DNA of 64,000 nt, taken from positions 61,282,714 through 61,346,713 of the forward strand of contig OZ024835.1 in assembly GCA_964016985.1 (NCBI GenBank), written 5' to 3'. Under the pieces are notes generated by a model. It worked only from the letters and a program-made list of their open reading frames with translations. It ran no database searches and had not been told where the DNA came from. Position 1 is the stretch's first letter, and each line of letters opens with the position of its first letter. The stretch comes from Anodontia alba. Lineage: Eukaryota; Mollusca; Bivalvia; Lucinida; Lucinidae. Positions 33,127 to 37,560 of the stretch are shown here, in pieces. The position numbers and the translations under genes were made by a program.

Positions 33127-35130
33127 TGCTTTGCTCAGAAATCGCATTTTCCATTAGCCTGTATATTTGCACACGAAACATACTGCAAGGCACATGCATA
33201 CGACAGGCATACCACCTTGTTTGGGCTTCACTTCTTTGTACATTAGATATGGTAGATTATCTATGTAACGCATTTACAAGGCCTCATATGTTAACATATA
33301 ACAGAAATACATACATCGAGATTCAACTTGTGCCTTTTTAGATATTCGCCAACGACAGCGATCAGGGCCAACAACCTACGCCATCAACTAGGCCCCGAGG
33401 TTATAAAACTTTTCATGTTCACCTCACCTTAGCATGAAATTTTATGCAAATAAATCTCAACTTACTAACAATGCCAAAGTCTATCTAAACATAGCTGAGC
33501 ATGAAAAATTTCATGCTAATAAATTTGGAAATGTCAACCATTGTTGGCATTTTCATATTTATTAGCAGAGAAAATTTCATGCTGAGTTGAGTTGAGCATA
33601 AAAAAAGTTTTATGACCTCCGGGCTAGGTAATATGCATTGAGCTGCGATTGTAACATTTATTGGGATTTATTTGGATTTGTAATAAAATTACTAAGAGTG
33701 TATAATGCAGCGAAAAAATCACCAAATGGAACAACGAAGACAATTTTCTGAGAAAAAAATAAGACAAAATATTTCAGTATGTTAACTGTTGAAATTTTTT
33801 ACCCGGAGAGCTAAGCCCAATCAAATAACAGTAGCACTTAAATATCTCAGGTATCTATTGGAATAATGTAATTTTGTTCTAGACATTGTAGATGGAGCCA
33901 CTGCACCACTCATAACGCGAGGTCAGAAGGCTAATGGGACTAATTGAGGGATGTCTTTTCGATCTACTGAAAATTAACGGTGTATGGTATGCAATTTTTA
34001 GAATCGCCTAATCCTTAGAACAGCATCCATGAGGCGATTCTAATGAGAAAACACTTCTAATGCACTCGCGTATGTAACGCGACATTTGATTGGATAACGT
34101 CAAAAATTTGCGACAGTATATACTGCGATAGCCATCGGGGTTCGAGTCTGACGTTTTACTATAGAGGGCTGAGATAAAGTTTACCATTAATGCTGCATGT
34201 TTTCACTCTGTCTTCGCCCCATTCATAGAGTCCGGTGGTAAAATGCGGTACCGCCATGACCAATGATCCAATACCCATGATTACCGCACCACATGCTATC
34301 CATCGTGCTTTGAACCGTCCGGAACCAACAAAGCTAATAAGAATGCCGAAAATTGCTGCGGAGAAATCGTAGGTGCTGGAGATCATGCCTGCCTGTGAAC
34401 TAGGCAGTTTGAATCGCCGTTCAAGCGTCTGTGTGTTCACATTGTGGACTCCACTCACTGAAAACCCTGAAAATAATAAATGTGGTGCTTTGTGACGTAA
34501 TGATGACATCTGGAATATGCTGAGTACGCATGCTCAGTCATGATTCATTAGAGCAAATGAATCAGCTCCACTCAATTAATAAACTGGAAATTAGAAATGC
34601 GGCGCTTCATGACATAATCATGACGTCATGAATATGCTAACTGCACAAGCACAGTGGAGATTCACCACAGCAAATTAAGAGGGTCTAAATGTGGTAACTC
34701 TTATATCAGTATTCAGTAAACTAATATTAGGCCAAATCAGTGAAATTACAAAGTTGCATCTCTTCTTAAACTGTTTTTGATGCCATACTGCTCAGTATTG
34801 CTTGCAAAATTGCATGTGCGCTGATTTAGTCTTCGCTGGGTGCACGTGTAGTCTGGTAAATAATGTACTCCGGTTCAAATTCGTTTTAAAGTTGGCAAAG
34901 AGAGGGTCACAAAATGCAAACATATGAAAAATTATAAAATTATTACCTTGGCTGAATGAATAAATGCAAAGCAAGACAAGTAGGAATTTAGGGTTGTTGA
35001 ATTTCTGGAGAAAACCAGGTTTACAACTCCCATAGCCACACTGCGTGTCTGCTTCCGGTTCTGGTTTATTAACAGAAATATCAGCTTCGTTTCTATCCAT
35101 ATGATGATCAGGACTGTATGTTTCCTTCAT
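3139..35130 (-). CDS. SLCO: Organic anion transporting polypeptide (OATP/SLCO), gene A, 11 coding exons
   Basis: Multi-pass plasma-membrane transporter family that carries amphipathic organic anions such as steroid conjugates, eicosanoids and drugs; the substrate here is unknown. Joining 34947-35130, 34185-34466, 32293-32466, 31661-31763, 29453-29574, 24491-24751, 22044-22239, 15444-15585, 11219-11391, 9387-9451 and 3139-3512 (complemented) gives 2076 nt with no internal stop, 691 residues, within the usual OATP length. Visible marks: FSQG and LPSSQAG in the TM1-TM2 region (about 59-85), HGIGGTTLYT (about 186), the family signature DPRWVGAWW at 255-263, FVPKFI before TM8, Kazal-like cysteines at 450-516 and GTVPGP at 568. 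Intron phases match at all ten junctions. The start is the first in-frame ATG (context ACACCATGA) after in-frame stops in the upstream minisatellite. Subfamily not assigned. It looks functional; transcription is not shown. Confidence 0.93.
3887..4020 (-). mobile_element. PalA deletion derivative lacking the central hairpin
   Basis: Both terminal inverted repeats are present (TATCACGAAAACATACC and GCGTGTTTTCGTAATG), but the sequence jumps from the R arm (TTTTATATAGTAAAA) straight into the L arm. The whole core is missing, as expected from loss of a hairpin during replication. Confidence 0.8.
4219..4356. mobile_element. Short pogo-like MITE
   Basis: Starts TACAGTCGAACCTCAATGGC and ends with the inverted form (AGCCATTGAAGTTAGATTG), with GGGTAGTTCAGGC inside. 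The TA-CAGTCGAACCTC terminus is pogo/Tigger-like. Internally deleted compared with 25568-25905. Confidence 0.6.
4438..6865 (+). repeat. 22-bp minisatellite in a higher-order array
   Basis: Units close to AGTATGTCCAGAGAGGATTT plus CC are repeated in three blocks, about 4807-5430, 5706-6205 and 6472-6865. Blocks are separated by two copies of a roughly 280-bp spacer (about 5431-5705 and 6206-6471) that share GCGATTACCTCGCTTGGGGA and TTTCGTACGTTTGTTCGATT. Because 22 is not a multiple of 3 and the unit has no stop on the + strand, all three frames stay open. The resulting predicted peptides (PERISSMSRED-type) are artefacts. Confidence 0.9.
4465..4806. mobile_element. Pogo-like MITE inserted in the 22-bp minisatellite
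   Basis: Terminal repeats TACAGACAACCCTCTTTATA and GACGAGGGTTTACTGTA, flanked by TA. One minisatellite unit sits just upstream (4438-4460) and the array resumes immediately downstream, so the element went into the array. The centre (4615-4660) carries TTAGAATCGCCTC with the opposite arm deleted. Confidence 0.7.
6870..8154 (+). mobile_element. Mariner (D34D) transposon, degenerate
   Basis: Terminal repeats TACGAGGGCAAGTCAATAAG and its near inverse ending GACTCGCCCGCGTA, bordered by TA. About 1.29 kb, normal for mariner. It sits at the downstream edge of the 22-bp minisatellite. Confidence 0.88.
7014..8098 (+). pseudogene. Mariner transposase pseudogene
   Basis: The N-terminal helix-turn-helix (EYRAVIRYLYLKGKIGQEIH), the linker (GRPSDAT) and a second helix-turn-helix (IANALHISHGSVSTTLHDRL) lie in three different frames with breaks near 7160, 7270 and 7440. 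From 7433 a 221-residue frame covers the catalytic domain: VTVGETWVHYNEPENKAQ, LLQQDNARVH and YSPDIALSDYFLF. The last two Asp residues are 34 residues apart. The first catalytic Asp appears as Gly (GETW instead of DETW), so it could not be catalytic even with the frame intact. Confidence 0.9.
8155..8310. other. Short spacer
   Basis: AT-rich sequence between the mariner and the non-LTR fragment; nothing recognised. Confidence 0.3.
8311..9250 (-). pseudogene. Non-LTR retrotransposon 3' fragment with PHD-like finger
   Basis: 5'-truncated reverse-transcriptase tail. It reads KKGLRVNAGKTKIMICG (end of the RT domain), then a C4HC3 finger (CAVC, CNGC, HWVHKKC, CTRC), then FCYVGDMLSAAGGC, SCVRSAMLHASETWPLT, a frame break near 8745, MIRQICNVRPQDIVTTRS, RRLRWYGHVERSNG and GPGRPKMTWKQLTERD. 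An in-frame stop follows INPHDRHS at about 8404, and the frame ends at TAA (8311-8313). Dead copy in the same orientation as the host gene. Confidence 0.85.
9299..9377. repeat. Foldback MITE L beside a splice donor
   Basis: Arms AGCTTTCATAAAAGGCTTGG and the inverse ending AAGCTTTTTGTGAAAGCT, with CTACGCTTTGAACAC inside. Related hairpins lie at 27145-27220 and 29019-29093; a fragment is at 3541-3570 beside the exon 11 acceptor. This copy ends about 10 bp from the exon 10 donor. Confidence 0.65.
9387..9451 (-). CDS. SLCO: SLCO gene A coding exon 10
   Basis: 65-nt exon encoding R/CIHEDYRTFGMGIKWLVVRL LG, the segment before TM11 and TM12. Acceptor TTCTTTTCAG/ATGTAT, donor CTAG/GTAAGT, phase 1. 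Too short to show as an open frame; supported by the same-sized exon at 60834-60898. A foldback MITE ends about 10 bp into the intron. Confidence 0.9.
9610..9675. repeat. H-type hairpin, outer stem type II
   Basis: Arms GCGGACAGCGAAGGCCCTGA and GGGCCTTCATTGTCCGC around CAGACTGCGCGGACGCGCAG. Same core as 1076-1144 but a different outer stem. Confidence 0.75.
10226..10471. mobile_element. Foldback MITE G
   Basis: Ends match as inverted repeats (GACTAGTTGTTCAAAGC and TTTTGAACAACTGGGCC) with inner arms around GAATAGCTTTTGCAATGCAA. A second copy is at 50004-50214 and carries the same AGCTACTCACATTTTTTTT-type centre. Confidence 0.65.
11025..11205. repeat. TAA/TAG trinucleotide-rich tract
   Basis: Imperfect (AATAATAGTAGTAG)-type tract ending about 14 bp from the exon 9 donor at 11219; the open frame of Tyr and Leu here is a repeat artefact. 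Confidence 0.85.
11219..11391 (-). CDS. SLCO: SLCO gene A coding exon 9
   Basis: Acceptor GTGTTTCAG/ACATTTAC. Encodes TFTNCSCVDVSMGANVSMVT, the last cysteines of the extracellular domain (TCQTGCG) and TM10 (LMYLFLVMLFFIIFLTFLP). 173 nt, donor TTAAG/GTAATT, phase 2. Same length as the equivalent exon of gene B. Confidence 0.9.
11465..11779. mobile_element. Pogo-like MITE (TCGTTATCTCGA type)
   Basis: Ends TACAGTCGACTGTCGTTATC and the inverse ATAACGAGAATCGACTG. The central hairpin at 11570-11632 has arms AATATTGTGGAAAAGAGGAG. Related copies at 53201-53535 and 56481-56957. Confidence 0.75.
11790..12150. mobile_element. Pogo-like MITE (AATGGCTCGAAC type), degraded
   Basis: CTTCAATAGCTCGAACATC near the left end and TCCTAGGGACTCGAAAACGA at the right. 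The centre has GTGTACTCATTAGAATCGC with a broken opposite arm. Same family as 25568-25905. Confidence 0.55.
12980..13144 (+). mobile_element. 5'-truncated family S SINE with 13-bp target duplication
   Basis: Body only, from AAGAAGGGCAGTTGTCAG to the CAAACAAACAAA tail, flanked by direct repeats TACTCAACGATAA at 12967-12979 and 13145-13157. This shows target-primed integration of a truncated copy. Confidence 0.9.
14484..14779 (+). mobile_element. PalA MITE
   Basis: L arm first, from CATTACGACAACACGCC to GTATGTTTTCGTGATG; central palindrome at about 14598-14680 with a small internal duplication of ATTTATATTTCTGCTCA. Confidence 0.85.
15014..15088. repeat. H-type hairpin
   Basis: CATAAGCGAACAGC arm and GCTGTTTGCTTATG arm around CAGACTGCGCATGCGCAGTC. 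Confidence 0.75.
15444..15585 (-). CDS. SLCO: SLCO gene A coding exon 8, Kazal-like domain
   Basis: Acceptor TTTTTCAG/TTCTCAG. Residues 441-488 include C450, C454, C456, C465, C476 and C480 in CNAGCRCTTEFFVPVCDENG and SSCHAGC, the OATP extracellular Kazal-like repeat. Donor GAG/GTGCGT keeps phase 0 with exon 9. A nearer GATG/GTGAGG site would break the frame and was rejected. Confidence 0.9.
16092..16370 (+). mobile_element. PalA MITE
   Basis: Complete, L arm first; the core has diverged on one side (CGCCTGGACGAGACGCTTCT), so this hairpin is no longer perfect. Confidence 0.85.
16562..17140 (+). mobile_element. PalA MITE interrupted by a retroelement
   Basis: Outer parts form one PalA copy (CATTACGAAAACACGCC to GTATGTTTTCGTGATG). 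Positions 16618-16906 are a later insertion in the L arm. Confidence 0.88.
16618..16906 (-). mobile_element. SINE-like retroelement with 12-bp target duplication
   Basis: 289 bp flanked by direct repeats CCAAAAATTGAA at 16606-16617 and 16907-16918. On the minus strand it ends with TAAACCCCAACAATCAATCA, a tail style common in molluscan SINEs. Another copy, split by later insertions, lies at 48433-48518 plus 49593-49795. No tRNA-like head is evident. Confidence 0.8.
19223..19254. repeat. (TC)n microsatellite
   Basis: About 16 uninterrupted TC units. Confidence 0.95.
19431..19812. mobile_element. Foldback element with long inverted arms
   Basis: Arms of about 150 bp: CTATTTTTAGCTCCGCTTC at the left matches GAAGCGGAGGCTAAAAATAG at the right, and similarity continues through CATTCTTCGAATGTTCTCGA. 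A non-repeated loop of about 60 bp lies near 19595-19645. No transposase. Confidence 0.8.
20044..20825. mobile_element. 782-bp non-autonomous DNA element with 10-bp target duplication
   Basis: Terminal repeats GGGTCCTACTAATCACC and inverse GGTGATTAGTAGGACCG (16 of 17), flanked by TAATTCTGTA at 20034-20043 and 20826-20835. Inside are four copies of TTTGATGCCGTGGTGTGC-like sequence near 20323, 20422, 20590 and 20762, the last three spaced about 170 bp. The termini also carry GCACCCCACGGCA, inverse to the internal motif. A 9-10 bp duplication suits Mutator-like elements, but no transposase is present to confirm it. Confidence 0.8.
21662..21944 (+). mobile_element. PalA MITE
   Basis: Complete copy, L arm first, ends GTATTTTTTCGTGATG. 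Core at about 21765-21845 with minor arm mismatches. Confidence 0.85.
22044..22239 (-). CDS. SLCO: SLCO gene A coding exon 7
   Basis: Acceptor TCTCTGCAG/GGATAG. Encodes IPGTAGGMFFGGFIASRMKL, KVAGLLKFAIVTCGISTLF and DEGKMAGVNHPYKD, that is TM8-TM9 and the start of the large extracellular loop. Donor ACAG/GTAAGT, phase 2. Confidence 0.92.
22677..24021 (-). mobile_element. Mariner (D34D) transposon, nearly intact
   Basis: Terminal repeats TACGAGGGTCCTGCAAAAAG and its inverse (CTTTTTGCACGACCCTCGTA) with TA on both sides. 1345 bp. Its ends differ from those of the mariner at 6870. Confidence 0.92.
22749..23809 (-). pseudogene. Mariner transposase with one stop and one frameshift
   Basis: Starts MDQKTEIRSYIK at 23809. 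An in-frame TAA follows KQMCN (near 23730), then FGIYRPQTISMRTVFRWVKA, GRPKTSVTK and the second helix-turn-helix (VKDIASCAGISEDSVQTIL) are continuous. The frame breaks near 23250, after GSKKIIKAPV. The downstream frame gives LNAIFFNSSGPVVQVPCPSG, HDNAFSHK and YSPDLSPCDFFLFPRLKK. All three catalytic Asp residues are present (TGDETWVH, HDNA, CDFF), the last two 34 apart. Only two lesions, so a younger insertion than the one at 6870. Confidence 0.92.
24307..24411. mobile_element. Foldback MITE C (ACAACGTCG repeats)
   Basis: Ends CCCAGTAAACACACAACGTC and inverse, centre AACGTCACGACGTT. Related copies at 25923-26019 and 30101-30207. It lies about 80 bp beyond the exon 6 donor. Confidence 0.75.
24491..24751 (-). 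CDS. SLCO: SLCO gene A coding exon 6, GC donor
   Basis: Acceptor TTGTTTTCAG/CTGCC. Encodes the cytoplasmic loop (KIRKTRISEMHKGAKG) and TM7-TM8 (KIVWALIRNPPFLFTVLAGA, SGFATFVPKFIQNHFG). The only donor in the correct phase is ACGG/GCAAGT, a GC-AG intron. Phase 1 joins to GG of exon 7 as glycine. Confidence 0.88.
25332..25396. repeat. H-type hairpin with GAGACGGCTC stem
   Basis: Arms CAAACAGAGTTGATCC and GGATCTACACTGTT around GAGACGGCTCATAATGAGCC. The inner stem differs from the usual CAGACTGCGC on both sides. Confidence 0.7.
25568..25905. mobile_element. Pogo-like MITE (AATGGCTCGAAC type)
   Basis: Left CGAACCTCAATGGCTCGAAC, right ATCATCTGTGTTCGAGTCAG. The centre has TTTACTCATTAGAATCGCTT with the opposite arm lost. 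Confidence 0.6.
25923..26019. mobile_element. Foldback MITE C
   Basis: ACACAACGTCGCAACAACG arm and inverse; centre AACGTTGTGACGTT. Adjoins the pogo-like MITE. Confidence 0.7.
26209..26478 (+). mobile_element. PalA MITE, degraded left end
   Basis: L arm (CAAATATACTGAAAATTTT) without a clean terminal repeat, core with GTTCTAACGAGTATCC, R arm and GGCATGTTTTCGTGA. Confidence 0.75.
26921..26985. repeat. H-type hairpin, outer stem type II
   Basis: GCGGACAGCGAATGCCCTGA and GGGCCTTCGCTTTCCGC arms; inner stem imperfect. Confidence 0.65.
27145..27220. repeat. Foldback MITE L
   Basis: AGCTTTGACTAAAAGCTTGG arm and inverse ending TTTTTTGTAGAAGCT. Part of the duplicated unit. Confidence 0.6.
27471..27820 (-). 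pseudogene. Tc1 transposase C-terminal part, left half
   Basis: VVLQDDNARPHRARIVQQFL, WPARSPDLSPIEHVWDILGQ and ALQKEWRRIPQLQIARLIRS: second Asp and Glu of the DD34E triad are both present. Upstream of VLWYH an internal deletion fuses the start of the domain to QDDN, so the first catalytic Asp is absent. Confidence 0.85.
28020..28631 (+). pseudogene. Tc1 transposase catalytic domain, right half
   Basis: LFTDESRFLLDMLDRRRRVW (first Asp), RRRGERYANCAIVEHDRYGE, GSLMVWGGIS, LQDDNARPH (second Asp), two stops, then SPDLSPFVHVWDILGQ. The final Glu has become Val (SPFVH instead of SPIEH). Both halves are therefore inactive, through different lesions. Confidence 0.88.
29019..29093. repeat. Foldback MITE L
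   Basis: GGCTTTCACAAAAAGCTTGA arm and inverse ending AAGCTTTATGTGAAAGC, with ACACACAAAGTGTG at the tip. Confidence 0.65.
29453..29574 (-). CDS. SLCO: SLCO gene A coding exon 5, family signature
   Basis: Acceptor TTTCAG/TATTGAG, donor CCCA/GTAAGT. Encodes SDPRWVGAWWLSFFIT, matching the OATP signature D-x-R-W-(I/V)-G-A-W-W-x-G-(F/L)-L except Ser for the second Gly, followed by TM6 and a cytoplasmic boundary CFGAELP. Confidence 0.93.
30101..30207. mobile_element. Foldback MITE C, best-preserved copy
   Basis: Near-perfect 107-bp palindrome: CCCAGCAGGCACACAACATC to GTTGTGTGCCCGCTGGG, centre ACGTGATCACGT. Confidence 0.8.
30432..30560. repeat. M-type hairpin
   Basis: Arms ACAGGTTTTGACATTTCATG and CATGGAATGTCAAAACCTGT, tip GTCTCCAGTGGAGAC, edge TTCAGCAGACGA. 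Related copies near 22275-22392, 42195-42345, 56313-56447 and 59436-59605. Confidence 0.7.
30790..30855. repeat. H-type hairpin, outer stem type II
   Basis: CGCACAGCGAAGGCCCAGAT and inverse around CAGCCTGCGCATCCGCGCAG. Confidence 0.7.
31147..31385. repeat. (TCTG)n microsatellite
   Basis: Long TCTG tract broken by CAGTCATTCAGT-type interruptions at three places. Confidence 0.95.
31440..31500. repeat. H-type hairpin, decayed
   Basis: CGACGAAGACTCTAATCAG and inverse with several mismatches. Confidence 0.5.
31534..31607. repeat. H-type hairpin, outer stem type III
   Basis: TGCGTCCAGTGAAGATTCTG and inverse, centre CCTGCGCATTCGCGAATGCG. It ends about 50 bp from the exon 4 donor. Confidence 0.75.
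31661..31763 (-). CDS. SLCO: SLCO gene A coding exon 4
   Basis: Acceptor AATTTCAG/GT. Encodes FLYGILGIGPGLGYIVGG (TM5, the conserved G-P-x-x-G-Y-x-x-GG pattern) and NFYVDFDKVDPK. Donor AAAAC/GTGAGT, phase 2. It is short and not obvious as an open frame; found by homology and splice sites. Confidence 0.9.
31764..32292 (-). other. Gene A intron 3
   Basis: 529 bp. Contains GGACGGACGGAAGGACAGAC-like tracts at 32000-32030 and 32100-32130 associated with two near copies of GAGATAGCGNGACGGAC. Nothing else recognised. Confidence 0.5.
32293..32466 (-). CDS. SLCO: SLCO gene A coding exon 3
   Basis: Acceptor CCTTTTCAG/GT and donor TTTAG/GTAATG; 174 nt, phase 1 to phase 1. Encodes YLGVLMLSMVLHGIGGTTLY and DDSVPATSSPLYLG, the TM4 region preceding TM5. 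Confidence 0.92.
32531..32582. repeat. H-type hairpin, outer stem type III, short
   Basis: GCGAAGACTCAGATC and GATCAGAGTCTTCGC arms. Confidence 0.65.
32625..32688. repeat. H-type hairpin, outer stem type III
   Basis: CAGCGAAGACTCTGATCAG and CTGAGTCTTCGCTG arms around GCTGCAAGGATGCGCAG. Confidence 0.65.
33388..33628. mobile_element. Foldback MITE
   Basis: Ends CTAGGCCCCGAGGTTATAAA and the inverse TTTATGACCTCCGGGCTAG; inner arms share AGCATGAAATTTTATGC and AATTTCATGCTAATAAAT. Confidence 0.7.
34185..34466 (-). CDS. SLCO: SLCO gene A coding exon 2
   Basis: Acceptor TTATTTTCAG/GG. Encodes residues 62-155 and covers TM1-TM3: GVHNVNTQTLERRFKL, SQAGMISSTYD and GSGRFKARWIACG, all typical OATP segments. 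Donor AATG/GTAAAC, phase 1. Confidence 0.93.
34467..34946 (-). other. Gene A intron 1
   Basis: 480 bp, GTAATA to TTTTCAG. It carries two related segments of about 80 bp (34490-34570 and 34590-34675; shared AATGCGGCGCTT/AATGTGGTGCTT and GACGTCATGAATATG-like text). Otherwise unremarkable. Confidence 0.55.
34947..35130 (-). CDS. SLCO: SLCO gene A coding exon 1
   Basis: Residues 1-61 plus one base. A hydrophilic cytoplasmic N-terminus rich in Asp, Glu and Pro leads into TM1 (KFLLVLLCIYSFSQG). The donor reads CAAG/GTAATA, phase 1. The 19-bp minisatellite starts about a dozen bases upstream of the ATG. Confidence 0.92.
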
Positions 35131-35141
35131 GGTGTTTTTAT

Positions 35142-35705
35142 TCGTGCCAGCTATTCTTGTTCGTGTCAGCTGCTCTTGTTCGTGTCAGCTACTCTTGTTC
35201 GTGTCAGCTACTCTTGTTCGTGTCAACTACTCTTGTTTGTATCAGCTACTCTTGTTCGTGTCAACTACTCTTGTTCGTGTTAGCTACGCTTGTTCGTGTC
35301 AACTACTCTTGTTCGTGTCAACTACTCTTGTTCGTGTCAGCTACTCTTGGTCGTGTCAGCTACTCTTGTTCGTGTCAGCTACTCTTGTTCGTGTCAGCTA
35401 CTCTTGTTCGTGTCAGCTACTCTTGTTTGTATCAGCTACTCTTGTTCGTGTCAACTACTCTTGTTCGTGTCAGCTACTCTAGTTCGTGTCAACTACTCTT
35501 GTTCGTGTAAGCTACTCTTGTTCGTGTCAACTACTCTTGTTCGTGTCAACTACTCTTGTTCGTGTCAGCTACTCTTGTTCGTGTCAACTACTATTGTTCG
35601 TGTTAGCTACTCTTGTTCATGTCAGCTACTCTTGTTCGTGTCAGCTACTCTTGTTCGTGTCAACTACTCTTGTTTGTATTAGCTACTCTTGCTCGTGTCA
35701 GTTAC
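35142..35705. repeat. 19-bp minisatellite at the gene A start codon
   Basis: About 29 tandem units of TCAGCTACTCTTGTTCGTG with scattered variants (CAACTA for CAGCTA). The unit is 19 bp, so + strand frames read a 19-residue periodic peptide (QLLLFVSATLVRV); on the gene strand each unit has TAG and TGA, so it cannot extend the SLCO protein. It probably lies in the 5' UTR or core promoter. Confidence 0.93.
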
Positions 35706-36310
35706 TTCTTCAGTGCTGTGTCAGTTGCTCTCGTTCTCTCGTGCCAACTAGTAGTTTCTGGTTTTAGGTTCACTCGCTATCATACTAACCCAAACAAGAA
35801 ATACAACACTTCTGAAATGCAAAGAAAATTTAGATTAATACATTCTTTTTTCTGTATTCCTACATGTATATTATATATTGAGGAATGAACAAGTCAAATA
35901 AACTCCAAATTGTCGATTTACTTGCACGTTGAACACATTATCTCAGTTCTACTGTCTTCATGTCTTTTGTCATTTAGTAGTGTTGAGGTTTTTTTCGGGT
36001 CAGTATATATTAGATTCGTTACAAGCGCTTCAAAGGAAATCTGTGTCTTGTGTTTCCATGTTTTTAAGCCCTAGATTACGGGTACCGTCGCCTCTGGTGA
36101 ATGATAACCATTGCAACCCCGAGTTTCTAACATTGACTTCCATCTCTGAAATTGGACACATTAATACATTGTATATGTTGTATTTGTAAATAGGGATTTC
36201 AGTCAAAAAATCAATAACAGAATGGCCAACAGTGTAGGTAGTTAGACAGTGTAGTTACGAGCCGTCTCATCTGGATCTGCGCTGTTTGCAAAGGTGTCTG
36301 TATTGGTCTG
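35706..36310. other. Non-coding, upstream of gene A
   Basis: No gene and no clear promoter element. Half of an H hairpin (GAGCCGTCTCATCTGGATCT) lies near 36255-36295. Confidence 0.4.
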
Positions 36311-36715
36311 CTCGTGGGGGTGGGGGTGTATAACTTCCTATATATGGCATAGTACTGATGTGCGTGTCGAATGGCCCCCTTTTTCAGCGCTGTCAGGTAT
36401 ATGATTGACCCCCTTTTTTCAACAAAAAGTATATGAATGACCCGATTTTTCTGGATTCCTATGTGAAAGGCCCTACTTTTCTGACATCCTGGTATATGAA
36501 CATATCTTTTGCTCAGAGATTTTACAAGGCTGCTTGTTCTCTTTGTATTACATGAATTGACTGTGATATTTGTCTAACTACCTCAATATTTCGGATGACC
36601 AAGTATATGAATGGGTCCGTTTTTTTCGGATGACCAAGTATATGAATGGGTCCGTTTTTTTTCAAAGGCTAGGTATATGAATGGGGTGTGTTTTGAAGTA
36701 CTGGCTCGCACACCT
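36311..36715 (+). repeat. Dispersed repeat, inverse copy at 40955-41367
   Basis: From CTCGTGGGGGTGGGGGTG and TTCCTATATATGGCATAGTA through repeated AGTATATGAATGGGTCCG lines to GTACTGGCTCGCACACC. The copy at 41367-40955 reads the same in reverse. Confidence 0.7.
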
Positions 36716-36738
36716 GTCCCACAATTACCCACGTTATC

Positions 36739-36762
36739 CCCCCCCCCCCCCCCCCCCCCCCC
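36739..36762. repeat. Poly-C tract
   Basis: About 24 C in a row, next to a PalA copy; the mirrored repeat at 40926-40939 ends in a poly-G tract. Confidence 0.9.
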
Positions 36763-36769
36763 GAGTTGG

Positions 36770-37049
36770 CATTACGAAAACACGCCTATTCAAATATACT
36801 GAAAATTTTACCACCAAAAATTGAACATTTTCAGATGAAAAATTCTGATATTTTTTTTATATTTCTGCTCAAAACATAGATTGTGGGTACTCGTTAGAAC
36901 CGCCTCAGCGAGGCGGTTCTAACGAGTACCCACAATCTATGTTTTGAGCAGAAATAAGAAAAATAATGTATACCCCTGTAAACCCCAGTTTTACTATATA
37001 AAAGTGGGGTTTCAGGGGGTCAAAATTATATAGGTATGTTTTCGTGATG
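36770..37049 (+). mobile_element. PalA MITE, consensus-like
   Basis: Complete copy, L arm first. The core at 36864-36950 is a perfect palindrome apart from one loop base. Confidence 0.9.
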
Positions 37050-37281
37050 GTCTGTAGGGATGAAAGGGGTAAAAACAGATTTAAAAATGAGACCAAAAGT
37101 GATACCACTCACTGATGATTTTTTTGCCCCTTCCTAGGTGCTATTCAAGATATCAAAGCCCCGTCATAAAGGCGTGATTATGATATCCTAGAAAGAGGTG
37201 GCAAAGAGGCCTTCTGAGGGGTAATTAATACTTTGGAGGGGATAATACCTATAGAGGAACAATTGAAGGGAAATGCCAGGA

Positions 37282-37560
37282 CATCACGATAACATGCCTT
37301 TATAATTTTGACCCCCTTAAACCCCACTTTTATATAGTAAAACTGGGGTTTACAGGTGTATACATTATTTTTCTTATTTCTGCTCAAAAACATAGATTGT
37401 GGGTACTCGTTAGAACCGCCTCGTCGAGGCGGTTCTAACGAGTACTCACAATCGATGTTTTTAGCAGAAATGAAAAAAATATCAGAATTTTTCATCTGAA
37501 AATTTTCATTTTTTGGTGATAAAATTTTCAGTGTATTTGAATAGGCATGTTTTCGTAATG
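37282..37560 (-). mobile_element. PalA MITE
   Basis: Complete copy, R arm first, facing the copy at 36770; about 230 bp of unassigned sequence separates them. Confidence 0.88.

Larger units (their letters stand above)
32467..34184 (-). other. Gene A intron 2
   Basis: Contains H hairpins (32531-32582, 32625-32688), a short duplication of exon-like sequence (see findings), AT/T tracts at 33035-33127, a foldback (33388-33628) and a degraded pogo-like MITE (about 33840-34155). Confidence 0.6.

Noticed and set aside
34792..34946. Extension of exon 1 through NNFIIFHMFAFCDPLF
   Set aside because: Reads through a good donor (CAAG/GTAATA) and loses OATP similarity at that point.
4807..35705. Possible CRISPR arrays at the two minisatellites
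   Set aside because: Units are directly adjacent with no unique spacers, and the context is eukaryotic.
35101..35767. Overlapping + strand frames with QLLLFVSATLVRV repeats
   Set aside because: Product of the 19-bp minisatellite; all frames are open for the same arithmetic reason.
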